Part shown: positions 56,138 through 64,000 of the stretch, in pieces
Layout: the number at the start of each line of letters is the position of its first letter
Numbering within the stretch: position 1 is the first letter of the stretch
Source of the DNA: Kitasatospora sp. NBC_00240
GTDB lineage: Bacteria > Actinomycetota > Actinomycetes > Streptomycetales > Streptomycetaceae
Assembly (NCBI RefSeq): GCF_026342405.1
Contig: NZ_JAPEMU010000001.1
Coordinates: 6,138,001 to 6,202,000 of the forward strand
DNA length: 64,000 nt
Reading direction: 5' to 3'
The notes under the pieces: generated by a model
Database searches by the model: none
Told to the model about the DNA's origin: nothing
Seen by the model: only the letters and a program-made list of their open reading frames with translations
Position numbers and translations under genes: made by a program

Positions 56138-57907
56138 ATGACGACAGGGCAGCAATCACCGACGGAGGCCGACGAGGCCCCGTACAAGTGGCGCTGGCTC
56201 GCCTTCGCCGCGATCCTGGCCGCCTCGATCATGAATCTGCTCGACGCGATGATCACCAACATCGCGGCCCCCTCCATCCGCGCCGACATCGGTGGCGGCC
56301 TCGCCCTGATCCAGTGGCTGGGAGCGGGCTACACCCTCGCCCTGGCCGCCGGCCTGATCACCGGCGGGCGGCTCGGCGACATCTACGGACGCAAGCCGGT
56401 CTTCCTGATCGGCGCCGTCGGCTTCACGGTCTGCTCCGTGCTCTGCGCGGTCTCGCTCTCGCCCGGGACGCTGATCGCCGCCCGCATCGCCCAGGGCCTG
56501 TTCGGCGCCCTGCTGCTCCCGCAGGGCCTGGGCACGATCCGCTCGATCTTCCCGCCCCGGGAGCTGGCCACCGCCTTCGGCGCGTACGGCCCCGCGATGG
56601 GCCTGGCCACCGTGGCGGCCCCGGTCGTGGCCGGTGCGCTGATCAGCGGGGACCTGTTCGGCACCGGCTGGCGGATGGTCTTCCTGATCAACGTCCCGGT
56701 CGGGCTGTTCGTCATCGTCGCCGGGTTCAGGTACATCCCCGGCAGGCAGGCGCCGAGCGCGGCCGGACTGGACGTCCCAGGAGCCCTGCTGGCCGGCGCG
56801 GCCGCGCTGCTGATGATCTACCCGGTGGTCCAGGGGCGCTCGCTCGACTGGCCGGCCTGGTGCTTCCTGCTGATGGCGCTCTCCCTGGTGCTGTTCGTGG
56901 TCTTCGCCAAGGTGGAGAACCGGATCCAGGCCCGCGGCGGCGACCCGCTGGTCGTGCCGACGCTGTTCCGCAAGCGGGCCTTCTCCGGCGGCCTGGTCAC
57001 CGGGCTGGCGGTCTACACGGCGCTGACCGGGTTCGGCCTGGTGTTCACCCTCTTCCTCCAGCTCGGCCTCGGCTTCTCGCCGCTCAAGGCCGGCCTGTCC
57101 GTCCTGCCGCAGGCCCTCGGCAGCGTCTCGGGCTTCGTCGCCTCGGGCGCCGGGCTGACCCGCAAGCTCGGCCGCAGGTCGCTGCACCTGGGCACCGCGC
57201 TGATGGCGGTCGGCGCGATCGGGATCCTGCTGACCGTCCGCGGCGTCGGCACCGACGTCTCGCCGTGGCACACCGCCCCGGCCCTGGCGGTCTACGGCGC
57301 CGGGCTCGGTCTCTTCCTCGCGCCGTTCTTCGACATCGTGCTGGCCGGTGTGGAGTCCCACGAGTACGGCTCGGCCTCCGGCACGCTCACCGCGATCCAG
57401 CAGTTCGGCAGCGCGCTGGGGGTGGCCGTCATCGGCACCGTCTTCTTCGGCATCCTCGGCCCCCAGGTCAACCGGGCCACCGACACCCCGGACCTGCGGG
57501 CCCGGCTGGCCGCCGTCCAGGTCACCGGGGCCGCCCAGGACAGGATCGTCACCGGTCTCGCCGGCTGCGGCCATGATCGCGCCACCGCCACCGACCCCGA
57601 CGCGGTCCCCGCCGGCTGCGTACGGCTGGAGAGCGACGTCAAGGCCGCGGCGAGCATGTCCGGCGACCCGGACGGGGTGGCCGCGGCCGTGCGCAGCGGC
57701 GCCACCGACTCCTTCGAGCGGGGCTTCGACCGGACCCTCCGGCGCACCGTCCGGGTCGTGGTGGGCCTGCTCGCCCTGGGCTTCGTCCTCGCCTTCCTGC
57801 TCCCCGAGCACGCCCGCGGGCACCGGCCGCCGACCGGCGGCGACGGCGGCGACGCCGGTGACGGCGGCGAGGACGAGCAGCCACGGGAGGAAGCCGCCCT
57901 CCGCTAG
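56138..57907 (+). CDS. MFS multidrug-type exporter, DHA2 (14-helix) family
   Basis: A 589-residue proton-coupled exporter with 14 helices in the QacA/EmrB class. Motif A reads GGRLGDIYGRKPVFLIG, the DHA2 N-terminal motif is MNLLDAMITNIAAPSIRADIGGGLALIQWLGAGYTLALA, and motif C lies in GPAMGLATVAAPVVAGALI. A Cys-containing extracellular loop of ~70 residues precedes the last helix. Substrates are likely amphipathic drugs. ATG 56138 has no good ribosome site. Probably controlled by the divergent TetR and co-transcribed with the oxidoreductase 115 bases downstream. Confidence 0.93.
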   Translation: MTTGQQSPTEADEAPYKWRWLAFAAILAASIMNLLDAMITNIAAPSIRADIGGGLALIQWLGAGYTLALAAGLITGGRLGDIYGRKPVFLIGAVGFTVCSVLCAVSLSPGTLIAARIAQGLFGALLLPQGLGTIRSIFPPRELATAFGAYGPAMGLATVAAPVVAGALISGDLFGTGWRMVFLINVPVGLFVIVAGFRYIPGRQAPSAAGLDVPGALLAGAAALLMIYPVVQGRSLDWPAWCFLLMALSLVLFVVFAKVENRIQARGGDPLVVPTLFRKRAFSGGLVTGLAVYTALTGFGLVFTLFLQLGLGFSPLKAGLSVLPQALGSVSGFVASGAGLTRKLGRRSLHLGTALMAVGAIGILLTVRGVGTDVSPWHTAPALAVYGAGLGLFLAPFFDIVLAGVESHEYGSASGTLTAIQQFGSALGVAVIGTVFFGILGPQVNRATDTPDLRARLAAVQVTGAAQDRIVTGLAGCGHDRATATDPDAVPAGCVRLESDVKAAASMSGDPDGVAAAVRSGATDSFERGFDRTLRRTVRVVVGLLALGFVLAFLLPEHARGHRPPTGGDGGDAGDGGEDEQPREEAALR

Positions 57908-58022
57908 CCGTTCCAGGCCGCCGGCCGGGCGCGGTGCACCCGATCCGGCTCCGCCGGGCCCGCTCCGGCGGTCGACCCTTCCACCCCGATGAGCCAGTTG
58001 TCCTTCCACGAGAGGTAACGAC

Positions 58023-58940
58023 ATGTCCACCGCGATCGTCTTTAACGAGTACGGCAAGCCGGAGGTCCTGGTACCGGTCGAGATCCCGGACCCGGACGCC
58101 GGCACCGGCCAGGTGCGGGTGCGGGTGCGCGCCGCCGGCGTCCAGCCCTTCGACACCGCCTGGCGCCGGGGCGACTTCGCCCAGTGGAACCCGGACACCT
58201 TCCCGGTGCGGCTGGGCAACGAGGTGGCCGGCGTGGTCGACCAGGTCGGCCGCGGCGTCACCGGCGTGGCCGTCGGCGACGAGGTGATCGGCTTCCTGGA
58301 CGGCACCGGCTACTCCGCCGTCGTCCTGCTGCGGGCCGACCAGCTGGTGCACAAGCCGGCCGGGATGCCCTGGGAGGAGGCCGGCGTGCTGTCCGCCTCC
58401 GGGCAGACCGCGCACAGCGCGATGGACGAGCTGCGGGTCGGCGCCGGCGACGTGGTGCTGATCCACGCCGCCGCCGGCGGTGTCGGCTCCAACGCCGTGC
58501 AGATCGCCCGGGCCCGCGGCGCGGTCGTCATCGGCACCGCCGGCGAGCGCAACCACGAGTACCTCCGCTCGCTCGGCGCGATCCCGGTGACCTACGGCGC
58601 CGGTCTGGTCGAGCGGGTCCGCGCCGCCGCGCCCGACGGCGTGGACGCGGTCTTCGACGCCGTCGGCGGCGAGGCGCTGGACGCCTCGGTCGAGATCCTC
58701 GACGGCAACACCGAGCGCGCCGTCACCATCGCCGACTCCTGGGGCGGCCCGCGTCTCGGCGTGCGCCGGATCGGCACCCGGCGCTCCGCCGAGCGGCTGG
58801 CCGATCTGGTCCGCCTCCACCGCGAGGGCCTGCTGAGGGTCACCGTCGCCGGGGCCGTCCCGCTGGAGCGGGCGTCCGAGGCGCACCGGGAGGTCGAGAC
58901 CGGCCATGTGCGCGGCAAGGTCGTGCTGACCGTCGGCTGA
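58023..58940 (+). CDS. NADP-dependent quinone oxidoreductase (MDR family)
   Basis: A 305-residue zinc-free medium-chain dehydrogenase. GroES-like fold: GQVRVRVRAAGVQPFDTAWRRG and LGNEVAGVVDQVG; the nucleotide site is AAAGGVGSNAVQIARARGAVVIGTA. No zinc-site cysteines. It should reduce quinones or enones with NADPH. ATG 58023 follows GAGAGG. It lies 115 bases after the MFS gene and may be in its operon, suggesting joint detoxification. A related protein (about half identical by eye, e.g. SASGQTAH and GHVRGKVVLT shared) is encoded convergently at 59232, on the other side of a tRNA-Lys. Confidence 0.92.
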   Translation: MSTAIVFNEYGKPEVLVPVEIPDPDAGTGQVRVRVRAAGVQPFDTAWRRGDFAQWNPDTFPVRLGNEVAGVVDQVGRGVTGVAVGDEVIGFLDGTGYSAVVLLRADQLVHKPAGMPWEEAGVLSASGQTAHSAMDELRVGAGDVVLIHAAAGGVGSNAVQIARARGAVVIGTAGERNHEYLRSLGAIPVTYGAGLVERVRAAAPDGVDAVFDAVGGEALDASVEILDGNTERAVTIADSWGGPRLGVRRIGTRRSAERLADLVRLHREGLLRVTVAGAVPLERASEAHREVETGHVRGKVVLTVG

Positions 58941-59045
58941 CGCCCGTACCCCGCCCGGTCGGGTCCGGCACACCGGTGTCCGCCGGGGCTACACCGGCGC
59001 CGGCCCGATCCGGGGGACGGCCTCCAGGGGGAGCCTCCGGGAACG

Positions 59046-59081
59046 ACCGAGGGCCTCCCGCTGTCGCGAGAGGCCCTCGGT
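59046..59081. terminator. Hairpin shared by tRNA-Lys copy 3 and the oxidoreductase gene
   Basis: ACCGAGGGCCTC pairs perfectly with GAGGCCCTCGGT, 12-bp stem over a 12-base loop, lying between the oxidoreductase stop and the 3' end of the leftward tRNA. It can serve both strands. Confidence 0.8.
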
Positions 59082-59088
59082 CTGTCTG

Positions 59089-59162
59089 TGCGCCGCCAGG
59101 GACTCGAACCCCGGACCCGCTGATTAAGAGTCAGCTGCTCTAACCAACTGAGCTAGCGGCGC
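59089..59162 (-). tRNA. tRNA-Lys (anticodon CUU), copy 3
   Basis: Identical over 74 nt to the copies at 28759 and 29720: same arms, anticodon loop CTCTTAA and discriminator A, no encoded CCA. TAATGT at 59183-59178 is the likely -10. The terminator differs from those of copies 1 and 2. Confidence 0.97.
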
Positions 59163-59231
59163 CTGCTGACGCGGAGAACATTACCTGGTCAGCGGGCGAA
59201 TCCGCCAATCGGTTCGGGGCGGTCCTGCGGG

Positions 59232-60140
59232 TCAGGGAGTGAGCACGACCTTGCCCCGGACGTGGCCGCTGGCGACCAGCCGGTGGGCCTCGGCGGCGCG
59301 CTCCAGCGGGAAGGTCTCGGCGATCTCCAGGCGCAGGCCGCCGGCCGTCCAGAGCTCGGTCAGCTCGGTCAGCCGGGCCGCCGAGCGGGGGCCCCGCAGG
59401 AACTGGACGTCCAGGCGCCGGGCGCCCTCGAAGTCGGTGATGGTGCCGATCCGGGCCCGGTCGGCGATCAGTTCGACGGAGGCGTCCAGGGCGCCGTGCC
59501 CGGCCGCGTCCAGGGCCGCGTCCACCCCCTGCGGGGCGAGTGCCCGGACCCGGTCGGCCAGTCCCGGGCCGTACGTCACCGGGACGGCCCCCAGCTCGCG
59601 CAGGTAGTCGTGGTTGCGCTCACTCGCGGTGCCGATCACGGTGGCCCCCCAGGCACGGGCGAGCTGGACGGCGACGGTGCCGACCCCGCCGGCCGCGCCG
59701 TGGACCAGGACGGTGTCGCCGGCGCCGACCTTGAGCCCGCTCAGGGCGACGTGCGCGGTCTGGCCGGAGGCGGAGAGCGATCCGGCGTGCTCCCAGGGCA
59801 TCCCCGCCGGCTTGGCGACCAGCTGGGAGCTGTCCACCGTGACGTACTCGGCGTGGCTGCCGAGCAGCCGGAAGCCGAGCACCTCGTCGCCGACCTCCCA
59901 GCCGAAGCTGCCGGCGCCGAGCTGGTCGACCACGCCGGCGAACTCGTTGCCGAGGACGACCGGGAGTTCGAGCCGGGCGCCGGGCGGGGTCCAGCCGCCG
60001 CGGACGGCGAGGTCGGCCGGCTGCAGGCCGGCCGCGTAGACCTGGACCCGCACTTCGCCCGGTCCGGGCGCCGGGGCCGGCACCTCGGTGACCCGCAGCA
60101 CCTCGGGGCCGCCGAACTCGGGGACGGTCACTGCCTTCAT
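59232..60140 (-). CDS. NADP-dependent quinone oxidoreductase (MDR family), paralogue
   Basis: A 302-residue zinc-free MDR enzyme. MKAVTVPEFGGPEVLRVTEVP opens the GroES-like half; LGNEFAGVVDQLG and the NADP site GAAGGVGTVAVQLARAWGATVIGTASERNHDYL match the protein encoded at 58023 in order and spacing. Likely NADPH:quinone or enone reductase. ATG 60140 has AGGAGA upstream. Monocistronic. Its promoter region holds an 18-bp palindrome (60191-60208); TTGACC and CATGAT lie 19 bases apart there, the long spacer typical of MerR-family-activated promoters. Confidence 0.92.
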   Translation of the reverse strand: MKAVTVPEFGGPEVLRVTEVPAPAPGPGEVRVQVYAAGLQPADLAVRGGWTPPGARLELPVVLGNEFAGVVDQLGAGSFGWEVGDEVLGFRLLGSHAEYVTVDSSQLVAKPAGMPWEHAGSLSASGQTAHVALSGLKVGAGDTVLVHGAAGGVGTVAVQLARAWGATVIGTASERNHDYLRELGAVPVTYGPGLADRVRALAPQGVDAALDAAGHGALDASVELIADRARIGTITDFEGARRLDVQFLRGPRSAARLTELTELWTAGGLRLEIAETFPLERAAEAHRLVASGHVRGKVVLTP

Positions 60141-60190
60141 GGGGTGCTTCTCCTGTCGTCAGGTCTCCGCACCATCATGGAAGTTGAAGC

Positions 60191-60208
60191 GCCCTTGAGG
60201 TCAAGGGC
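60191..60208 (-). promoter_or_regulatory. Palindrome at the promoter of the quinone oxidoreductase
   Basis: GCCCTTGA-gg-TCAAGGGC, 8-bp arms. On the minus strand it includes TTGACC (60204-60199), with CATGAT 19 bases further. Such a long spacer suggests activation by a MerR-type protein, but no such gene is in the window. A second repeat GTCAG-atttatc-CTGAC (60242-60258) lies nearer the antiporter gene. Confidence 0.45.
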
Positions 60209-60327
60209 CGAACGGCGTGTCGGGCACGGAATGAGCGCATTGTCAGATTTATCCTGACGCGGGACCTGGGGTCACCCCGCCGGGGCGACACGACCCCGGC
60301 GACCGGACACCGAGAGGACACCTCCCC

Positions 60328-61911
60328 GTGGGCCAGCTGCCCCTGTTCTTCCTGGTGCTGCTCGCCTCGGTGGTCACCATCCCGCTGGCCCGCCGCACCG
60401 GGGTCCCGCAACCCGTCCTGATGACCCTGCTCGGGCTGGGCATGGCCCTGGTGCCGCAGATCCCCGACATCGCCATCGACCCCGAGCTGATCCTGCCGCT
60501 GGTCCTACCGCCGCTGATCTTCGCGGTCGCCCGGCGCTCCTCGGTCCGCTACTTCCGGGCCAACGTCCGCTCGATCCTGCTGCTCGCGGTGGCCCTGGTG
60601 GTGGTCACCACCGTCGCGGTCGCGGGCACCGTCCACTGGCTGCTGCCCGCCCTGCCGATGGGCGCCGCCATCGCGGTCGGCGCCCTGGTCAGCCCGCCGG
60701 ACCCGGTGGCCGCCGTCGCCGTGGCCGGCGCCGTCGGACTCCCGCGCCGGCTGGTCTCCGTGCTGGAGAGCGAGGGCCTGTTCAACGACGTCACGGCCAT
60801 CGTGATCTACTCGCTGGCCATCGAGGCGGTGGTCAGCGGCGACTTCTCGGTCGAACACGCGGTGCTGCGCTTCGTGCTGTCCGCGGTGGTCGCGGTGGTC
60901 GTCGGCATCGGCCTCGGCTGGGTCAACAGCAAGCTCGCCGGAATCCTGGAGGACCCGACCCAGCAGGTCGCCCTCAACCTGCTGGTGCCCTTCGCCGCGT
61001 ACGCCCTGGCCGAGGAGATCCACGGCTCCGGCGTGCTCGCCGTCGTGATCTGCGCCCTCTACCTGGCCGAACGCGCCGCCGACGCCGACGAGGTCGCCTA
61101 CCGGCTGGTCGGCAACGCCTTCTGGGAGATCGTCGAGATCCTGATCACCGGCTTCGCCTTCGGCCTGATCGGGCTCGAACTGGCCACCGTCATGAAGGAG
61201 GCCGGCACCGGCTGGACCAGCATGCTCGGCGACGCCGCCACCGTGATCGCGGTGGTCGTGCTGGTCCGGCTGCTGTGGCTGCTCCCGGCCGGCTGGCTCT
61301 CCAAACGGCTCGGCGCCGACGACGGCGAGGACACCCCGATCAGCTGGCAGGAGAGCGTGGTGCTCTGGTGGTCCGGGATGCGGGGCGTGGCGACCGTCGC
61401 GCTGGCCCTGGCCGTCCCGCTCACCGTGCACTCCGGCGAGGCCTTTCCCCAGCGCGGCCGGCTGGTCTTCATCGCCTTCGGCGTGGTGCTCTTCACCCTG
61501 CTCGTCCAGGGGCTCTCACTGCCGATGCTGGTCCGGCTGCTGCACCTGGACGCCGACCACGACGCCCACGAGCAGGCCGTCCGCGAACTCTGGTGGCGGG
61601 CCGCCAAGGCCGGCCTGGACCGGCTCGTCGAACTGGAGGAGCTGGAGGACCTCCCGGTCGAACTCGTCGACCGGCTCCGCGACCGCCAGCACTCCCGGCT
61701 GGCCCGGCTCTGCCCCGAGAAGTACGCGGCCGAGGAGGCCGCCGAGGCCCGCCAGCGGGCCTCCCAGTGGCGTGAGGCCCACACCGTGGAGCAGGAGATG
61801 ATCGCCGCCTCCCGCCGGGAGATGATCATGGCCCGCAGCGAGCCCGGCGCCGACCCCGAACTCGTCGACGGGGTGCTGCGCGGGCTGGACCTGCGCTCCG
61901 AACGCACCTGA
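60328..61911 (+). CDS. Na+/H+ antiporter, CPA1/NhaP family
   Basis: A 527-residue antiporter with about twelve helices. The ion-binding region is ESEGLFNDVTAIVIYSLAIEA (conserved Asn-Asp), the substrate half-site VSPPDPVAAVAVAGAVGLP, and the C-terminal family motif WWSGMRGVATVALALAVPL. Then ~130 cytosolic residues, helical and charged (LVELEELEDLPVELVDRLRDRQ), probably regulatory. It exchanges Na+ (or K+) for H+ for pH and salt balance. GTG 60328 with GAGAGGAC upstream. The leader and promoter share the region with the divergent oxidoreductase. Confidence 0.93.
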   Translation: MGQLPLFFLVLLASVVTIPLARRTGVPQPVLMTLLGLGMALVPQIPDIAIDPELILPLVLPPLIFAVARRSSVRYFRANVRSILLLAVALVVVTTVAVAGTVHWLLPALPMGAAIAVGALVSPPDPVAAVAVAGAVGLPRRLVSVLESEGLFNDVTAIVIYSLAIEAVVSGDFSVEHAVLRFVLSAVVAVVVGIGLGWVNSKLAGILEDPTQQVALNLLVPFAAYALAEEIHGSGVLAVVICALYLAERAADADEVAYRLVGNAFWEIVEILITGFAFGLIGLELATVMKEAGTGWTSMLGDAATVIAVVVLVRLLWLLPAGWLSKRLGADDGEDTPISWQESVVLWWSGMRGVATVALALAVPLTVHSGEAFPQRGRLVFIAFGVVLFTLLVQGLSLPMLVRLLHLDADHDAHEQAVRELWWRAAKAGLDRLVELEELEDLPVELVDRLRDRQHSRLARLCPEKYAAEEAAEARQRASQWREAHTVEQEMIAASRREMIMARSEPGADPELVDGVLRGLDLRSERT

Positions 61912-62167
61912 CCCCGGCCACCCGGCCACCTCCCGACGGCGGGGCGGCGACCTCGCGGTGACGCGCCGGCGACGTTCTGGCGCCCGGCGGCGACTCGGTG
62001 TCCGGGAACGAGGCAATGTACGCGGCGCCCCGTGACGTTGCATAGGCTGTCGCCCGGGCAGCCCGTCAACGGAGTCGGCGCACCACTCGTACCGCCGGAC
62101 CTCGCGCAACCACCCTCCCGCTGGGCTCTGCCGGTATCTGCACCCAGATCAATCGAGGAGCATTCCG

Positions 62168-63841
62168 ATGTCGGAACTGGACGCCCGCCCGGGGGCCAAC
62201 GGCCGCACCCCGCTGGACCGCACCCCCGAGTGGGCCGCGCTCGGCAAGCACCGGTCGGAGCTCGGCGAGCTGCACCTGCGCGAACTCTTCGCCGCCGACC
62301 CCGAGCGGGGCCGCCGCTACACCCTGCAGGTCGGCGACCTGCATGTCGACTACGCCAAGCACCTGGTGACGGACCGCACGCTCGTCCTGCTGCGCGCCCT
62401 CGCCGAGGCCACCGACGTGGCCGGCCTGCGCGACGCGATGTTCCGCGGCGAGAAGATCAACACCACCGAGGACCGCGCCGTCCTGCACACCGCGCTGCGC
62501 GCCCCGCGCGACGCCGTGATCGAGGTGAACGGCGAGAACGTGGTGCCCGCCGTGCACGCCGTCCTCGACCAGATGGGCGTCTTCGCCGAGAAGGTCCGCT
62601 CCGGCGAGTGGACCGGCCACACCGGCAAGCGGATCCGCACCGTCGTCAACATCGGCATCGGCGGCTCCGACCTCGGCCCGGCGATGGCCTACGAGGTGCT
62701 GCGCTCCTACACCGCCCGCGACCTGGACGTCCGCTTCGTCTCCAACGTGGACGGCGCCGACCTGCACGAGGCGGTCCGCGACCTGGACGCCGCCGAGACG
62801 CTGTTCATCGTCGCCTCCAAGACCTTCACCACCATCGAGACCATCACCAACGCCACCTCGGCCCGGGACTGGCTGCTCACCGAGCTGCGGGCCGGCACCG
62901 AAGCGGTGGCCAAGCACTTCGTCGCGCTCTCCACCAACGCCGAGGGCGTGGCGGACTTCGGCATCGACGTGGCCAACATGTTCGAGTTCTGGGACTGGGT
63001 CGGCGGCCGCTACTCCTACGACTCCGCGATCGGCCTCTCGCTGATGATCGCGATCGGCCCGGAGCAGTTCCGCGAGATGCTGGACGGCTTCCACCTGGTC
63101 GACGAGCACTTCCGGACCGCCCCACCGGAGCAGAACGTCCCGCTGCTGATGGGCCTGCTCGGGGTCTGGTACGGCGCGTTCTTCGACGCGCAGGCGCACG
63201 CGGTGCTGCCCTACTCGCACTACCTGTCGAAGTTCACCGCCTACCTGCAGCAGCTGGACATGGAGTCCAACGGCAAGTCGGTGGACCGGGACGGCAACCC
63301 CGTCGGCTGGCAGACCGGCCCGGTGGTCTGGGGCACCCCCGGCACCAACGGCCAGCACGCCTACTACCAGCTGCTGCACCAGGGCACCAAGGTCATCCCG
63401 GCCGACTTCATCGGCTTCGCCGAGCCGGTCGCCGACCTGCTGCCCGGCCTGGTCGCCCAGCACGACCTGCTGCTCGCCAACTTCTTCGCGCAGACCCAGG
63501 CGCTCGCCTTCGGCAAGACCCCGGAGGAGGTCGCCGCCGAGGGCGTGCCGGCCGAACTGGTGCCGCACAAGACCTTCAAGGGCAACCACCCGACCACCAC
63601 CGTGCTGGCCGGCGCGCTGACGCCGTCGGTGCTCGGGCAGCTGGTCGCGCTGTACGAGCACAAGGTGTTCGTCCAGGGCGCGATCTGGAACATCGACTCC
63701 TTCGACCAGTGGGGCGTCGAGCTGGGCAAGGTGCTCGCCAAGCGGATCGAGCCGGTGCTGCTCACCGGCGAGGGCACCGACTCGCTGGACAGCTCCACCG
63801 CCGAGCTGGTCGCGCGCTACCGCGCGCTGCGCGGCCGCTGA
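62168..63841 (+). CDS. pgi: Glucose-6-phosphate isomerase
   Basis: A 557-residue isomerase interconverting glucose-6-phosphate and fructose-6-phosphate. Full-length family match: VVNIGIGGSDLGPAMAYE (phosphate site), SKTFTTIETITNA, the PGI signature VGGRYSYDSAIGLSLMIAIG, WGTPGTNGQHAYYQLLHQGT with the catalytic Glu/His region, and NIDSFDQWGVELGKVLA. ATG 62168 follows GAGGAG. TAGGCT at 62043-62048 is a plausible -10 about 120 bases upstream. Followed by a UUCG-capped terminator; monocistronic. Confidence 0.97.
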   Translation: MSELDARPGANGRTPLDRTPEWAALGKHRSELGELHLRELFAADPERGRRYTLQVGDLHVDYAKHLVTDRTLVLLRALAEATDVAGLRDAMFRGEKINTTEDRAVLHTALRAPRDAVIEVNGENVVPAVHAVLDQMGVFAEKVRSGEWTGHTGKRIRTVVNIGIGGSDLGPAMAYEVLRSYTARDLDVRFVSNVDGADLHEAVRDLDAAETLFIVASKTFTTIETITNATSARDWLLTELRAGTEAVAKHFVALSTNAEGVADFGIDVANMFEFWDWVGGRYSYDSAIGLSLMIAIGPEQFREMLDGFHLVDEHFRTAPPEQNVPLLMGLLGVWYGAFFDAQAHAVLPYSHYLSKFTAYLQQLDMESNGKSVDRDGNPVGWQTGPVVWGTPGTNGQHAYYQLLHQGTKVIPADFIGFAEPVADLLPGLVAQHDLLLANFFAQTQALAFGKTPEEVAAEGVPAELVPHKTFKGNHPTTTVLAGALTPSVLGQLVALYEHKVFVQGAIWNIDSFDQWGVELGKVLAKRIEPVLLTGEGTDSLDSSTAELVARYRALRGR

Positions 63842-63858
63842 CCCGGACGGTCGCGAGG

Positions 63859-63886
63859 AGGGCCCCCGCTTCGGCGGGGGCCCTTT
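63859..63886 (+). terminator. Terminator after pgi
   Basis: AGGGCCCCCGC-TTCG-GCGGGGGCCCT, an 11-bp perfect stem with a stable UUCG tetraloop, followed by TT. It begins 18 bases after the pgi stop. The remaining bases to 64000 hold no recognised feature. Confidence 0.92.
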
Positions 63887-64000
63887 CGCGTCCCCGGGGC
63901 CGGGGGTCTTCGGCCTCCGGAGCCGCGTTCACGGGCGGGAGGGGCCGGGGCTGAAAGGAGCCGGGGCCGCAGGGGCGCCAGGGGCGGAAAGGGTCGGCTG

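Noticed and set aside
1..64000. CRISPR arrays, prophage, insertion sequences, secondary-metabolite clusters, riboswitches
   Set aside because: No regularly spaced direct repeats of CRISPR type, no transposase, integrase or phage structural motifs, no PKS/NRPS/terpene/RiPP genes, and no riboswitch-like leader I can recognise.

Overview
The window is chromosomal DNA from a very GC-rich actinomycete, most likely a streptomycete (Streptomyces or Kitasatospora). The grounds are codon use strongly biased to G/C in third positions, frequent GTG and TTG starts, Tat- and lipobox-type export signals, a DasR-like operator in front of a chitinase, an LAXTG sorting motif, and families typical of the group (GPP34, LtrA, DUF1206, DUF445, tricorn-type protease). 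I see no prophage, transposase, CRISPR array or large biosynthetic cluster. The genus is inferred, not proven.

Layout. 0.5-6 kb: a three-gene ABC-2 exporter (two permeases, one ATPase), a DUF445 membrane protein and an adenosine deaminase-family enzyme. 6-8.3 kb: a YidC/Oxa1 paralogue with a small membrane partner, divergent from a Phd/VapC-type toxin-antitoxin pair. 8.4-17.5 kb: a Gfo/Idh/MocA oxidoreductase, a cell-wall-sorted AA10 polysaccharide monooxygenase, a HAD phosphatase, LtrA, uracil-DNA glycosylase, a GH6 lipoprotein, a polysaccharide deacetylase-like lipoprotein and a DedA protein. 18-26 kb: luciferase-like oxidoreductase, methyltransferase, a PAS-GGDEF-EAL protein, OsmC, chorismate mutase, signal peptidase I and an EamA transporter. 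26-30 kb: a bifunctional penicillin-binding protein and two tRNA-Lys(CUU) genes on either side of a GPP34 gene. 29.9-35 kb: a five-gene, translationally coupled redox operon (cytochrome b-like subunit, molybdopterin subunit, 4x[4Fe-4S] subunit, Rieske protein, small membrane protein). 35-41 kb: a peptide-type ABC importer with its binding protein divergent. 41-50 kb: a second LtrA, a pentapeptide-repeat protein, a Tat phospholipase C, DUF1206 and hypothetical genes. 49.7-64 kb: tricorn-type protease, GH18 chitinase, a TetR/MFS divergent pair, two related quinone oxidoreductases around a third tRNA-Lys, a Na+/H+ antiporter and glucose-6-phosphate isomerase.

Together the content is core metabolism and transport with a recurring theme of polymer breakdown outside the cell: AA10 monooxygenase, GH6, GH18, a deacetylase-like protein, phospholipase C and a peptide importer. 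The most unusual material is the Mo/Fe-S/Rieske/cytochrome b operon, the sortable monooxygenase, the duplicated tRNA-Lys units around GPP34, and a set of exact inverted repeats in intergenic regions that look like operators or leader structures. Transcription units are often closed by strong hairpins lacking a U-tract.
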